From assembly GCA_043228905.1 (NCBI GenBank), contig JBHGNT010000014.1:20832001-20896000 (forward strand): DNA of 64,000 bases, in the 5' to 3' direction. The position numbers and the translations under genes are program-made. Positions 48,542 through 59,891 of the stretch are shown piece by piece. This DNA comes from Azolla caroliniana (lineage: Eukaryota; Polypodiophyta). Numbering within the stretch: the first letter of the stretch is position 1; each line of letters begins with the position of its first letter. The notes under the pieces are model-generated. The model did not search any database. It had not been told where the DNA came from and was given only the letters and a program-made list of their open reading frames with translations.

Positions 48542-49200
48542 TGTCGTGAAGAAAACCGCCCACAAGAGGAATCGGAGGAACAAGGCGTGGGAAACGGCTC
48601 TGCACACACGCGCGCCAAGAAGTACATACGAGGATCCTAGGTGGGTAGATTCGGGGGTATGCAGTTAATGCCAAACGGCCTCTTGACGGGCTATAAAAGG
48701 AAGAGGAAGAATAGAAGTGGGGATCTCGCGCGGAGAGGACGAAGTGCTGCCGGACCGTTTCTGGGCGTTTCTCTCTCTCTCTCTCTGTGTTTCCTTCCTT
48801 CTCGAGCTCCATAGCTTCTGTGCAGGGTTCTGAGGAGGCTCGCGCTGTTTCGAGGAACGCCCGAGTGCTTCCGGCAGCACCTCCGACCTGCTACCCCGTT
48901 TGTGTTTCGAAGCGAACAGGCATCGGCATCTGTTCGCCGGCCTGTTCGGTTGTAAACAACCTGTGCCCCATCGAGGGTTGTAGTCGTGATTAGCCATTTT
49001 TGTTAATACACTTATTTAGTCATTCGCATCTGTCTGTGTCGGTGTCTGTTCACGTTCTCCGTGCTGAAGGGCCGTGTCCCTGCGTATCCCCGGTCCTGCG
49101 TAGCCGGTTCTCTCTCTTTCTCCTCCCTTGCTTGCTCTTTGGTTCGAGACCCCCGCGGTCCCGCCTCATTTTCACACGCACTTGCGTAATTATCTCGACA
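48542..49200 (+). repeat. 3' LTR of G
   Basis: Same length as the 5' LTR. TATA box at 48692. Confidence 0.95.
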
Positions 49201-49529
49201 ACGTGGCCGAACTCATGGAGCACACGGGCAATTTCGCGGAATAACATATCTTCGCCACCCTGTGTGCTGTAGCCCTTGCTGGCAAGAGAGTACTCACCGA
49301 AATATTTGATGAGTTGCTCGAAGGTAGGATTGTCGATCGTGTAGATGCCTCCCTTCAAAAGGCCTATTAACGCACGGATCGCCTCCTCCGTGATCACCTC
49401 TCTGTTGATTTCTTTGATAATCTTTTCGGCCTCCTTGTGTGGCGCCGTCTCCATGATCGTTAAGAAACCCTCGAGTCCGTGCTGTTGTAGCCATTTCTTG
49501 GCGGCTTCAGATAGCGTTTGGCAGTCCAT

Positions 49530-49964
49530 TTCTGCGTCGAGGTCGGAGAGCGTTGCCGAGGTTTGGTGGTGGGGAGAGTGTGAGAGAGAAAGTTCTGAGG
49601 GAGGGGGTTCTCTGTGTGCGAGCTCTCTACGATTGATCTTCACGCGTCTGTCTACGCCTGTTCTCCTTGGTTCGCGATAGGAGAAGGTCTCGATGCATGG
49701 GGGTTTTTCTCTCTGTATCTTGGCACCTTTTTCGAGACTCCGCATGTGCAGGTCGTGTACTATAATAGCATTGCGTGCCATGTGGCGATGGTTTAATGTC
49801 CTATTCATAGCCCCTCGTACCTTTTCGACGTGCCTCTTTACTCCTCGTTTGCGTGGCCGTTTCCACCATTCCTTTTCATGATTTATTTGATTCGCCCCTT
49901 TATTTGATTGATTGATTTTTATTTTTATTTTGTAAAGTAAATTGTGTGGTTAATTTTTCTCCGG
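49530..49964 (-). other. Spacer of gypsy F between pol and the extra ORF
   Basis: About 435 bp, including an AT-rich stretch (49870-49945). An open frame precedes the MDCQ start but looks non-conserved. The spacer could hold a promoter or splice signal for the extra ORF. I cannot point to one. Confidence 0.4.
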
Positions 49965-52900
49965 TCATGTCGGACCCTTACCCGAAACGCGCACCTTGCC
50001 GGCCTCTTGACGGTTTGCCGTCGTTATGCTTTCCCCGATTGTCGGCTCGTGCTCCCCCTTACCGGCTTGGTGGTAGCCGTTTTCCTCATGGGTTGCCGTT
50101 GTGGTTGGCCTACTGGCGTCTGATTTGGTGGCGGTCCTTCGTGCAAATGGGTTCTTGGGCATAGGTCCTTTGTATGGCTTGTTGCCGTCGTTATGCTTTC
50201 CCCGATTGTCGGCTCGTGCTCCCCCTTACCGGCTTGATGGTAGCCGTTTTCCTCACGGGTTGCCGTTGTGGTTGGCCTACCGGCGTCTGATTTGGTGGCG
50301 GTCCTTCGTGCAAATGGGTTCTTGGGCATAGGTCCTTTGTATGGCTTCAGTCTAAATCCGTTGACCCATTTACCCTGCACTTCGCCAGCAAGTGTCCCTA
50401 ACTGGTAGGATCCATTGAACTCGCGTGTGATCCAGTATGGTCCGGTCCATCTAAACCGTAGTTTGCCTGGCATTTTACCCATCCGGATCTGGAACACTAG
50501 TACCTACCGATTTCGAACATTTTCTCGTTTCCCTTTCGGTGTCGATCTACAAACGCTTTCCGTAGCCGTTGTTCCAATTCCAGGTGCATGATGCTCACCA
50601 GTCGGTGTTCCTCTATTTCACACAGAGCCTTTAACCGAATTGCCTCTGATTCTTTTTCATTGAGTCGTTCCCGAATCTGAATCCGTAAGCTCGGTACCTG
50701 GAATTCGATCGACATGACTGCCTCTAATCTGAATGCTAACCGAAACGACGTTGTTCGGATGCTTGTTTTGTACGTTGTCCGGTAAGCCCAGAGCGTACTG
50801 TGCAGCTTCGTGTCCCAATCTGTCTGATTTTCATTGACGATCTTGCGTAGGATATTCTGTAGCATTTTGTTTGTTGACTCCGCTAATCCGTTGGCTTGTG
50901 GGTAGTACGAGGTGCTTCGTTTATGTACTACCGCATAGAATGACGTCAAGCTCTCCACTACCTTTCCCAGAAAGTGCCCTCCTTGGTCGCTTATCAGCTC
51001 TATTGGGCATCCGTACCAGCACCAAATGCATTCTTATAAGAATTTTGTCGTTGATGCTGCGGTGTTATCTCGTAAGGCTTTGGCTTCCACCCATTTAGTG
51101 CAGTAGTCCGTCGCGACAATCACATACCGGTTGCCAGTTCTCATTGCCGGTGGTTTAAATGGTCCGACAAAATCCAGTCCCCATTTCTGAAATGGTTCTA
51201 GCGGTAGTACTGGCTGGTGCGGCATCCTAGCTTGTTCCGTTGGCTGGCCCATTCATTGGCATAGATCACACTCTTTTGCATACCGGACTACGTCCTTCAA
51301 TGTAGTCGTCCACCATAGGCCACTTTGCCATATCTTCCTAGCCATAACATCCCCGGCATATTGGCCTCCGGTGACTCCGCAGTGTGCTTCCCGTAGTATT
51401 ACCTCTTTCTCGTCGCTGCACACCGCTCGTCGACATATACCGTCCGCACCTTTGTGGTATAGCGTGTCCTGTAATAAACAGAAGTGTCAGCTTTGTACCA
51501 CCAGGCGCTTCCTCTCGTCCCGGTTCATCTTCTCCGGAGGCAATCCAGTGCTCAGAAATTGGTGCATATTCGTTAGCCACTTATCTTCTGGTGCCAACGT
51601 TTCATCTGTTTCCGTTTCTGCAGTGACTCGAAATAGCTCAGCATCCGGAAACTCGTCCAGTACTCCGTCGCCGGTTTCGCCGGAATCTAACTGGCTTAAA
51701 TAATCTGCTACCGCATGCTGTATGTCGAGTCGGTGGAATATCTCGAATTCGAACTCCTGCAACAGCAAAGTCCACCGGGCCAACTTACCGGTAAGTGACG
51801 CTTTGGACACTAGGTAGAGAAGTGACGAGTGATCTATATGGAAGGAAAACTTTCTTCCCAACAAATAGTGCCTAAATTTTTTTACGTTGTAGATCATGCC
51901 TAAAGCTTCCCTTTCCGTGGTGGAGTAGTTTCGTTCGGCTTGGGATAACTTCCGGCTTGCGTAATATACAGGCATGTACCATCTTGGCTCCGTAAGTTGC
52001 ATCACCGCACTCCCGATTGCAATGTCGGACGCATCCACGAACACATGAAATTCCTTCGCCCAATGGGGGGGTTGCACTATCGGCGCTTGCGACAATAGAA
52101 CTTTGAGTGCCCGGTACGCCTTATCTTCGGTGTCAGTCCACTAGAACAATGTTCGGTGTACCGCAACATGCAATGGTGTAGCTACGTCCGCGAAATACCA
52201 GAGCATTCGGCTATGCCAACGGATTTGTCTTAAGAAACGACTCAATGCCTTTGCCGTTTTTGGTGCTGGTGCCTCCCGGATCGCTTTTACTTTGTCCGGA
52301 TCCACGACAATGCCTTCCTTGCTCACAATATGCCCTAGTAGCGTTCCGCTGGACACTCCAAATACACACTTTGCTGGATTCAGGCTTAGCCGGTACACCC
52401 TACACTTCTCCAGACATAGTCTGAGGTGCTGCAAATGATCTTCTTCTCAGCTATAGACGGCGAAGTCGTCAAGGAACACCTGCATAAAAGCCGGAATGTA
52501 TTCGCCGAAGATCTCCATGATGATCCGTTGGAATGTTGCCGGTGCCGTTTTCAGTCCGAACATCATCACCACGGCAACAAACACTCCCCATTCGGTGACG
52601 AAAGCCGTTTTCTCTTGATCATCAGGGTGCATTCAGATCTGATTATACCTACTGAATCCGTCCAAGAAACTGTAGACTTCATGGCCGGCGACAGCATCCA
52701 AAACTCCATCCATAAACGGAAGTGGAAATGCATCTGTTACCGTTGCCGCATTGAGCTTCCGGTAGTCGACACAAACTCTAATTTTGCCGTTCTTCTTCGG
52801 TACGACTGCGATCGGGCTCAGCCATGTAGATTTCTTTACGGGACGGATGAAGCCAACCCTCAATAATTTGTCGATTTCCTCCTTTACTTTGGCGGCGTAG

Positions 52901-54100
52901 TTTGGGTTCATCCGGTACCGACGTTGTGCTACCGGCTTGGCGTCTTTGCTCAGATGTATCTGGTGCTGATACAACTGAGGATCCAGCCCTCTCACATCCT
53001 CGTAAGACCAGGCAAATACGTCGCGAAATTCGTTGAGGAGTGTAATTATCGCCGTTTTGTTCTCTGCATTCATTTCTTTGGTGACGTGCACCGGTTTTGC
53101 CTCCTCCGCCGTTCCTAGATTTACCTCTTCTAATTGAGACGCTTTTACGCCTCCTGCGCTTGTCGTAACTCCCAGATTGCTTCTCTATTCGGTCCTGCTT
53201 CGGTTCCGTCCGGTTGTAGTAAGTAGGGTGATACTGCTTTGGCGACGTCAATTTCGAATAGAGGTACAATCTTCGGGTTCTCCTGCAAGTACTGATCTTC
53301 TTCTTCGTCTGCTAATCCTTCCAGCATATTGACGCACTCCGCATATAACGGTGTTAGATCCTTGCCGGTGACCTTCCTTGGTTGTGTTGGTACCCGTACC
53401 TTCTCTTTTCCTCGCCGGAACGTAATCATATTCCTCCTCCAATTCTGCTTGATGTGTGTCGTCTTTAACCAAGGGCGTCCCAACAATAATGGGTACGCTC
53501 CTTGAGCCTGCAACTGGACAACTACGGCTGAGATTCGGAATGTGTGGCCCCCGTTGGTTACTTCTAAGTCCCGTATTAATCCTATCGGTCGCACCGAGCT
53601 TGTGTCCGCCATTTGGAGCCAAAACGGACATGGCTCCCACTCTTGGATTCCAAGCGCATCGCACGTCCGGAGGCTTATTACATTAACGTCGGAGCCTCCG
53701 TCTATTATCGTGCCGGGGAGTTCTTTCCCTTTCACAATGGCAGTAATTGTCAGACTGTTGGTGTCCACCACCACTGGTCCCTCCTCCGTATTTGAGAAGA
53801 ATGCCGGAGCCGGTGGTGTACCGCCTGTCGACATGCCAGGCTTGAGTCCTTCTGTGAATCTTGGTACTAGCTGCAAGAGTCGTCCTAACGACGGCGTGAT
53901 CTGGCATTCCTGCAATGCCTGCCATGTCGCGTTTTCGGACTGACTGCCATCGGCGAGCTCTTCGGTGTTCTCCTTTTGTTGCGCAAGTTCTGCTACGTTT
54001 CGCTCATTTGCTTTTTTCACCCATTCCGTTGCCTGTTTCCGGATGGCCTCTTATGTCTCCCATTTCGTCGTCTTGCCCTTCGACCTTGTGGTGACCTGTT
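49965..54100 (-). pseudogene. Gypsy F protease, RT, RNase H and integrase
   Basis: Minus strand. Protease LPGTIIDGGSDVNVISLRTC (about 53710). RT RRYRMNPNYAAKVKEEIDKL, KIRVCVDYRKLNAATVTDAF, SFLDGFSRYNQI then CGA-to-TGA at about 52634, MFGLKTAPATFQRIIM, VFLDDFAVYS (catalytic DD). RNase H FVDASDIAIGSAVMQL (about 52060). Integrase core [20 protein letters not shown] (about 51180), then YPQANGLAESTNKMLQNI (about 50900). A GPY-like end YGPY-type (WTGPYWITREFNGSYQL) and VNGFRLKPYKGP close it. Several stops and frameshifts. I cannot place it confidently in Athila, Tat or chromovirus groups. Its RT block reads differently from all three. Confidence 0.85.
50015..50348. repeat. 167-bp tandem duplication at the pol end of F
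   Basis: TTGCCGTCGTTATGC starts at 50015 and again at 50182. The two units differ at a few bases. 167 is not a multiple of three, so the duplication shifts the frame at the pol C-terminus. Confidence 0.9.
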
Positions 54101-55915
54101 GTAGGTCTGCGACTTTGGCGACTACCATGTTTACTACCGGTCGCTTATCATAGCTCTTTGCCGGACATTGATTATTATAATGTCCTTGTTGCCGGCAATA
54201 ATAGCAATATGCTTTCTGAGTATTGCTGGATTCGGCATTGTTTCCTGTACCCGACGGAGGACCTGTGGTAACCGTGGGGCTCTAGTTCGGTTGGCTGCTT
54301 GAGGCGCCTTTTTCCGGTTCACGTGGGTGGCTCCCGTTTTTGAAATGCCGTTTTTTATTAAAGTTCTTTTTGTTGCGGTACCCTTGCCGGGGTTGGTCGT
54401 CATACCTCCAGTACTCTTCCCATCGTTGGTGATACCCGGGGGAGTGATCCTGGTTGTGATGCTCGTACCGCCCATTGTAATCTCGGTACTTGTCATATCT
54501 CTTGTACTGGTCATAGTTGTCTCGCTGATCGTCATACCAGACATCCTGTGCCGGTCAATTTCGCTCCTCTCGCCGCCATCATACGTCTTCTTCGTCTCAG
54601 CTGCTACGTGGCTCGATTTGCCGGACTGCTGGTGCTTGCCGATTCAATAAGTTATATTCACACCGGTCCATCGTGTGGCTCGTAGATTGGCAGAGTAAGC
54701 AGTGCGTCCGCATGGTGCACTCCAGTGACGAGTGTCCGGAATTTAAGCAGGTCGTGCATTGGATTGCCTACCAGAAACGGAGATCTTCATCGGTTGGTAA
54801 TGCTCGTTGGAGGGCTCCCATTGTTAACCAAGAGCTCGTTTTCTCCATTTCTCTAACCCGGTCGATGACCTGGTCGATGGTGCTTGTGCGAAAGTCGATG
54901 ACCGTGCATACCGTTCGTAGAGGTTCCCGGAGCGCGATTAAGAATATAGCCCGTGTTTCTTCCTCCGGAGGTGCGCGGGTAAGTTGACTGTGCATCCGTT
55001 GAAACCGGATGACAAACTGCGGAATACTCTCCCCGGGGTCCTGCCGAATGGTATAAAATAGGCCCACCTTTCTCTTTGGTCCACCTCCTTCTGAAAGAAG
55101 TGCAAGAATTTATCTTTCAGTTCCGCAAAGGTGGTGATGGTGCTGCGATCCTGCGTCCGGTGCCATCTGGCGGCCGGTCCTTCTAATGTCACGCCGAATT
55201 CGGCTATCTTAGATCGTTCCTCTTCTGCCGCGGTTAACCGTTGTGACACATGGTTCGCCTCCCATGTGTCTTGAAAACCATGAACATGAGCCTCCGCATC
55301 CGGATCATCCCTATACTTGGAGTACTGGAACGACATGTCGTCGTCCGGTGTCGGTACACGAGCTGGTGGTGTCGGTGGTCTTTCCTGTTGTTCCGTCGGC
55401 GTCAGAGGTCTTTGTCGGTCTTCCTTTGGTGTTGTCGTCTCGAATTTCGGTGTTGGAGGTTTTTGCCGGTCTTTTTCCGTCTCCAGAGGTTGCTCCACGT
55501 CTAGTGCCGAAGGTTCCCGGTCTGCCAACTCTGGTTCTGGTGTCGGTAATGTATCTGACTCCTCGTCCTCTGGTCCTCCTGGGGTGTCATTACTGCTGCG
55601 ATAGTTCGTGTGCACGTTGTAACCCCTTTCCGAATCCGATTCCAGCGCTGAAAATGCTTCAGATTCTCCGTCTCTTCCGGCCAAGGCCTGGAGAAGGGTT
55701 TCTGCTTCCCGGAGACTGCTTAAGTTGCTTCCTTCGTACGGGTAGGCATTTTGTTGCAAACGGAGCGACTCCTCTGCCACTTTCCAGATCACTTTGGAAA
55801 ATGATCGATCTGTTCGGATTTCTTCCGCTGCTTGCTGGAAAGCCTCTCGCCGCCTTCTCCGTTCAGCATGTCTTCGTGCTCTCTCCGTAATCGGGTCGTT
55901 TGTTGGCCTAGTCAT
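54101..55915 (-). pseudogene. Gypsy F gag
   Basis: Start ATG 55915 (MTRPTNDPITERARRHAERR). A Pro/Thr/Glu-rich region is followed by a retrotransposon gag core (GFQDTWEANHVSQRLTAAEE, DPGESIPQFVIRFQRMHSQL) with a frameshift near 55060. A CCHC knuckle CYYCRQQGHYNNQC lies near 54180. Stops in the central part mark decay. Confidence 0.85.
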
Positions 55916-55971
55916 CCATTCATGCTGTTGTTCACATGCGATTGTGCAGGAATCGTGGTCGCCAAAAACTA

Positions 55972-56433
55972 TGTTAATCCTAGGACCGGACAACAACCTA
56001 ACATAGGGTGTCCAGTTAAGACACTTCACCAAAGGGTGGTACGGCAGAATGACTTACGGCACAACGCTTAATTAGACCTTAATCGATTTCTTAGCAACAC
56101 ATCATTAACACACGCAAGATACAACAATAAGCACATAACGGTAATCAACACTGAAAGATTAAAGCAATAAGTTCTATTAATTATCCGCTCTTGATTACAT
56201 TGTAACCGGGCCTTTATATAGGTCCCCGGTGCGAAATACAAAACGGTGCCAACCGGCACCTTTTCGGATTCGATCCGGATCCGGATCGGCATACCGATTC
56301 CGGTCCGTCCGTCCACATCTACTCATATGTTACTATATATTTTAAGACTACTAATTACAACAGTCCCCGAATAAACTATTCCTTTTCACACTCTGGTTTG
56401 GACCTCCTTAAGCCTTCTTGCCAGTCAGTAACA
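55972..56433 (-). repeat. 5' LTR of gypsy F
   Basis: Followed on the minus strand by TTTTTGGCGACCACGATTCC, the probable primer site region. Confidence 0.9.
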
Positions 56434-56438
56434 CCACT

Positions 56439-59391
56439 AACCGGGCCTTGTACCGGTTAACTGTACCGTTGGCATTGTACTTTACCTTGTACACCCACTT
56501 GCATCCGATCGGTTTACAGTGACGGGGAGGGTCAACCAGGTCCCAAGTTCCGTTGGCATCAAGTGCCCACATTTCTTCCTCCATAGCGGCACGCCAATTT
56601 GCGTCCTTTGCCGCTTCTGCGTAGCTCTTCGGCTCACGAACTTCCGCAACCTTGGTCATTTACGCATAATGTGCGCCATGTACTCGTTATACCCGTACCG
56701 TTTAACGGGATCCTTCAGGCGGGTGGACCGACGTAACTCACCGTTACCCGGTATGAGACCCTTCTTGATCGGTTCGGTCTTCGTTCCCGAAGATCTGCCT
56801 GTGTCCTTGCCGAAGTCAGATACGCACCGATCCGACTCATCATTGCCGGTCTCGAATTCCAGCATCTTCGGCTTCCCTTTCTCTTTGCGTGTGAACCGTC
56901 TCCTCGGTTCCTTGCGCGGGGAGAGCACGACAGAGTCTCCACTACTCGCCGTCTCATCATCCGACTGGTTGGACTGATCCAGTCTCTCATTCGGTTCGCT
57001 TAACCGGAATGATTCCGGACTCTCATCTTGAGTCCCGGCTTCATCTTTCTCTACCTGGGCCGGTTCAAGCTCACTAGCCCCATCCTCCGACATCGGGTCG
57101 GGATCGGAAGTCGGAGTTGGTAAGGAATACCACGATGTTGATTCATCAAACTCGACATCTCGGCTGACTCAGACCTGCTTCATCTGGGGGTTATAACACT
57201 TTACCCCTTTTGCTCTTGAGCATAGCCAACTAGGATGCATTTTTTCCGATTTTGGATCCAGCTTTCTCCGCTTCTCATCTGGCACATGTACATAGGCTAT
57301 GCTGCTGAATATCCGGAGGTGTCTCAAATTTGGCTTGCGCCCGAAATACAGCTCGTGAGCTGACACCTTGTCCCCAATCCGGTTCTGGATGTAAACGGCC
57401 GTTTGGACCGCCTCCGCCCATTAGAACTTGGGCATGCTCTTTTCCTCCAGCATTGCCCTAGCTGTGTCAATCAGCGACCGATTCTTCCTTTCGGCCACAC
57501 CGTTCTGTTGCGGTGTGTATCTACAGCTGAATTCTCACCGAATTCCTTTTTGTTGCAGATAACTATTGAATTGGCCAGAAAAGTACTCTTTTCTGCCATC
57601 CGACCATAGGCATTTGATCTTCCTCTCTGATTCCCGTTCCACCATCTTCTGGAGGCTCTGGAAACACTCGAAGACTTCGCTCTTCCGCTCAATGAGGTAG
57701 ATCCACGTATGCCGCGTGTAGTCGTCGATGAAGGAGATGAAATATCGACTCCCGCCAACGCTAACATTTTGTGCCGGTCCCCACACATCCGAATGGATAA
57801 GATCAAGCTTGTTACGGCTTCAATTTCTTTCGGTGGGGAATGAAAGCCGGTGTTGCTTCCCAGGTTGGCAGGCTTTACAAATCTGGACTCTCCAGCAGCT
57901 AAACTTCGGCAAACCGAAAACGACTTGTTCCGTTTGCAGGTCTTGAAGCCTCCGGTAGTTGACGTGGTCGATCCGCTTGTGCCACAGGTCGATATCCGAC
58001 TCGACCTTCTATCCTTTGGCGAACAGTGTGGTGCCGACGTCATTGGTGTTGAGGATAAACATCTTCCCATCTCTGCGCCCTTGCGCAATAACTTCGCCCT
58101 CATCCTCAATGAAGCACCCGAGGTGCATAAACCGCACCTACATCCCTTGGTCAACGATCTGTCCGACCGACACCAGGTTCTTCGTGATCGTCGGAACATG
58201 TAATACATTCATTAGCTTCCCGCTCTGTCCGACGTGGCTCAAAGGGACTTCTCCGACGTGCACGATCGGGTGGGGAGTGTCGTCTCCGGTTTCGACAACT
58301 CCCGGTTGATTCGGCTTCTCCAAAAAGGAGAACCACTCCTCATGGCTCGTCATGTGGTTCGATGCGCCGGAGTCAACGTACCACACTTCCTCCGATTTGG
58401 AAGTGGTCTTCTTCATTGAATTTGCCTTGTGCTTCATCACCAAAGTTGGCCCCTTACCGTTCTTGGATCCTCCCGATCCGTTTGCTTAGTGCGAGCTTTG
58501 TCGGCCTTCCTTACCGGTTTTGCCGGATCCGGATTTGTCCGAATCGGCACGCTTTCTCCAACACTTCGCTTTCCCTGTGGCCCTTTTAACCACAGTACCA
58601 ACATTTCGTAGCGGATTTGTCTTGCCGGCCTCCGGCACCACCTTGACTCCCTCTGCTTGTGGAAGTCCCAGAACTGTTGTCGGCATGCTCACTGTGCCTT
58701 CGTTCCTGCTCTTGCCGGCCGCCTCCATTGCATGCCAACCTACCTCGTCCACCACGCCCGCGGGACCGATCCACTCCCGTGTACAGCATCCGGCTATCTG
58801 GGGATGCACTGGTAGATGCACCGGCGTGGTTCTCCTCTACAAGGAGCATCGACTGTAAGTCGAAAAATGAGGGCGTATTCTCCCTTGTACAAACCGCAGT
58901 CTGGAAAGCTCCGAACTTGGATGCCAGGCCTCTAAGACAGACCTGCACCATCTTGTCTTCCTCTACGGTGACGTTAATAGAGGCAAGCGAGTCACAGATC
59001 CCTTTGATCCAGGCTGTGTAATCTGCCACCGACATGTTCTTCTGTCGAACATTGCTCAACTCTTGTCTGAGTTGCAGCTTCCGGGCAGTGTTGCTTGCGG
59101 CGAAAACCTTTTTCAAGTTTCCCCAAACATCCTTCGGTGTCTTGGCGTCACGGATTTGGCTGAGCAGCTGGTCACCGACACTGGATGCGAAGCAGTACAT
59201 CACCCTGCTTGCCGCATGTTCCACACTGGGAAGTCCTTGTGTGTCGTCTCCGGTGCTGAGTCGTTCACTCCGTCGACATAACTCTAGTAGCCATGCCCAA
59301 GAAGGTACTGATGCATCTTGTATGATCAAGATGCGTAGTTGGTTTTGTCGAGCTCCTCCACCGGGAGCGACTTAGCCATACCTCTGTCCAT
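56439..59391 (-). pseudogene. Copia E gag, protease, integrase, RT start
   Basis: Gag ATG 59391 (MDRGMAKSLPVEELDKTNY) with a frameshift near 59330. LKKVFAASNTARKLQLRQEL, and knuckle CWYCG near 58595. Protease VWYVDSGASNHMTSHEEW (about 58370). Integrase core YFISFIDDYTRHTWIYLIER (about 57730) and HELYFGRKPNLRHLRIF (about 57350). RT begins at SYAEAAKDANWRAAMEEEMW (about 56630) and reaches NRYKARLV, where F inserted. It continues at 38335. Stops and frameshifts near 58488, 57540 and 57170. Confidence 0.85.
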
Positions 59392-59485
59392 TTCTCCTTT
59401 GTGTCTGCTTTCCGATCTGTTAGGGTTTCCTTCACAAGCGTAGATGTCTGCAGCAGAGGTTCTCAACCCACGTGCTCTGATACCA

Positions 59486-59891
59486 TGTAAAAGATTGCTT
59501 GCGGAAGCGTTAGAAAGAACAATACACAAAGAGAGAGAGAGAGAGAGAGCAGGACACACTATTCTTCAAAATTATATGAATACTCTGTGCTCTGTTTTTT
59601 TCTACAACGCGCTCATCAGCGCGATTTATACAAGTCCACACGGGACTGTTAGAAGTACGGTGTACTTCAATGCCCACACGAGCATCTGACACTAACTACA
59701 AGACTATAATTGCCTAGTAGTCTAACCTATACTAGGCTTCCAGTTACGGATTGGATCCGGCATACCAGCTCCCCAGCTCACCGGTCCTTACTGCTTACCG
59801 GCTCGGTTGCTCACCGACATACCGATTCATCTCGCTTACCAGCTCAGGCGTATTCAGCCGATCCGGCTCCGGTTGAGCTTCCCGCTCAACA
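59486..59891 (-). repeat. 5' LTR of copia E
   Basis: Abuts the primer site (TGGTATCAGAGC reversed) at 59474-59485. Sense-strand (CT)n tract. Confidence 0.9.

Larger units (their letters stand above)
42161..49200 (+). mobile_element. Young, apparently intact Ty3-like element G
   Basis: 7,040 bp. Both LTRs are 659 bp (42161-42819 and 48542-49200) and I noticed a single difference (C/T near 42698 versus 49079). Flank duplication ACGT (42157-42160 and 49201-49204). Two long intact frames encode gag-protease and RT-RNase H-integrase. Base composition is clearly richer in GC than every neighbour. RT motifs LPQGGTNSVAH and FLDDIPIKG and protease DHGSEINLMS differ from ordinary plant gypsy elements and resemble fungal ones as I know them. 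Likely recently active. Confidence 0.93.
38989..49529 (-). pseudogene. Gypsy F extra 3' ORF: conserved N-part plus coiled coil
   Basis: Starts at ATG 49529 (MDCQTLSEAAKKWLQQHG). The frame is interrupted by G (42161-49200) but continues exactly across it once one ACGT duplication is removed. A globular-looking part (HAVTQWLTLLAPLVEP) is followed by a basic Lys/Arg stretch, a Pro/Gln-rich region and a long heptad-rich coiled coil (about 41066-40720 and 39870-39450). Solo LTR I separates these two coiled-coil parts. An acidic tail ends near 38989. Stops at about 41656, 41074 and 39442 show decay. The total would be about 900-1000 residues on the gag-pol strand. Position resembles the env-like/extra ORFs of some plant gypsy clades. 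I recognise no envelope features such as a signal peptide or fusion peptide. Function unknown. Confidence 0.6.
38341..56433 (-). mobile_element. Ty3/gypsy element F (contains I and G)
   Basis: Both LTRs are 462 bp (38341-38802 and 55972-56433), beginning TGTTAATCCTAGG and ending TAACA. Target duplication CCACT (38336-38340 and 56434-56438). Coding strand is minus: gag 55915-54100, protease, RT, RNase H and integrase down to about 49965, then an extra coiled-coil ORF. The LTRs show roughly 20 differences. F is broken by stops and by insertions G and I. Confidence 0.92.
35865..59891 (-). mobile_element. Ty1/copia element E, split by F
   Basis: Minus-strand element with LTRs 35865-36272 (408 bp) and 59486-59891 (406 bp). 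The flanks GCAAT (35860-35864) and ACAAC (59892-59896) fit an original GCAAC duplication with one C-to-T/G-to-A change in each copy. Primer site at 59474-59485. Related to B, with the same gag start and the same C-terminal extension, but not internally deleted. Element F sits in its RT at 38341-56433. Confidence 0.9.
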
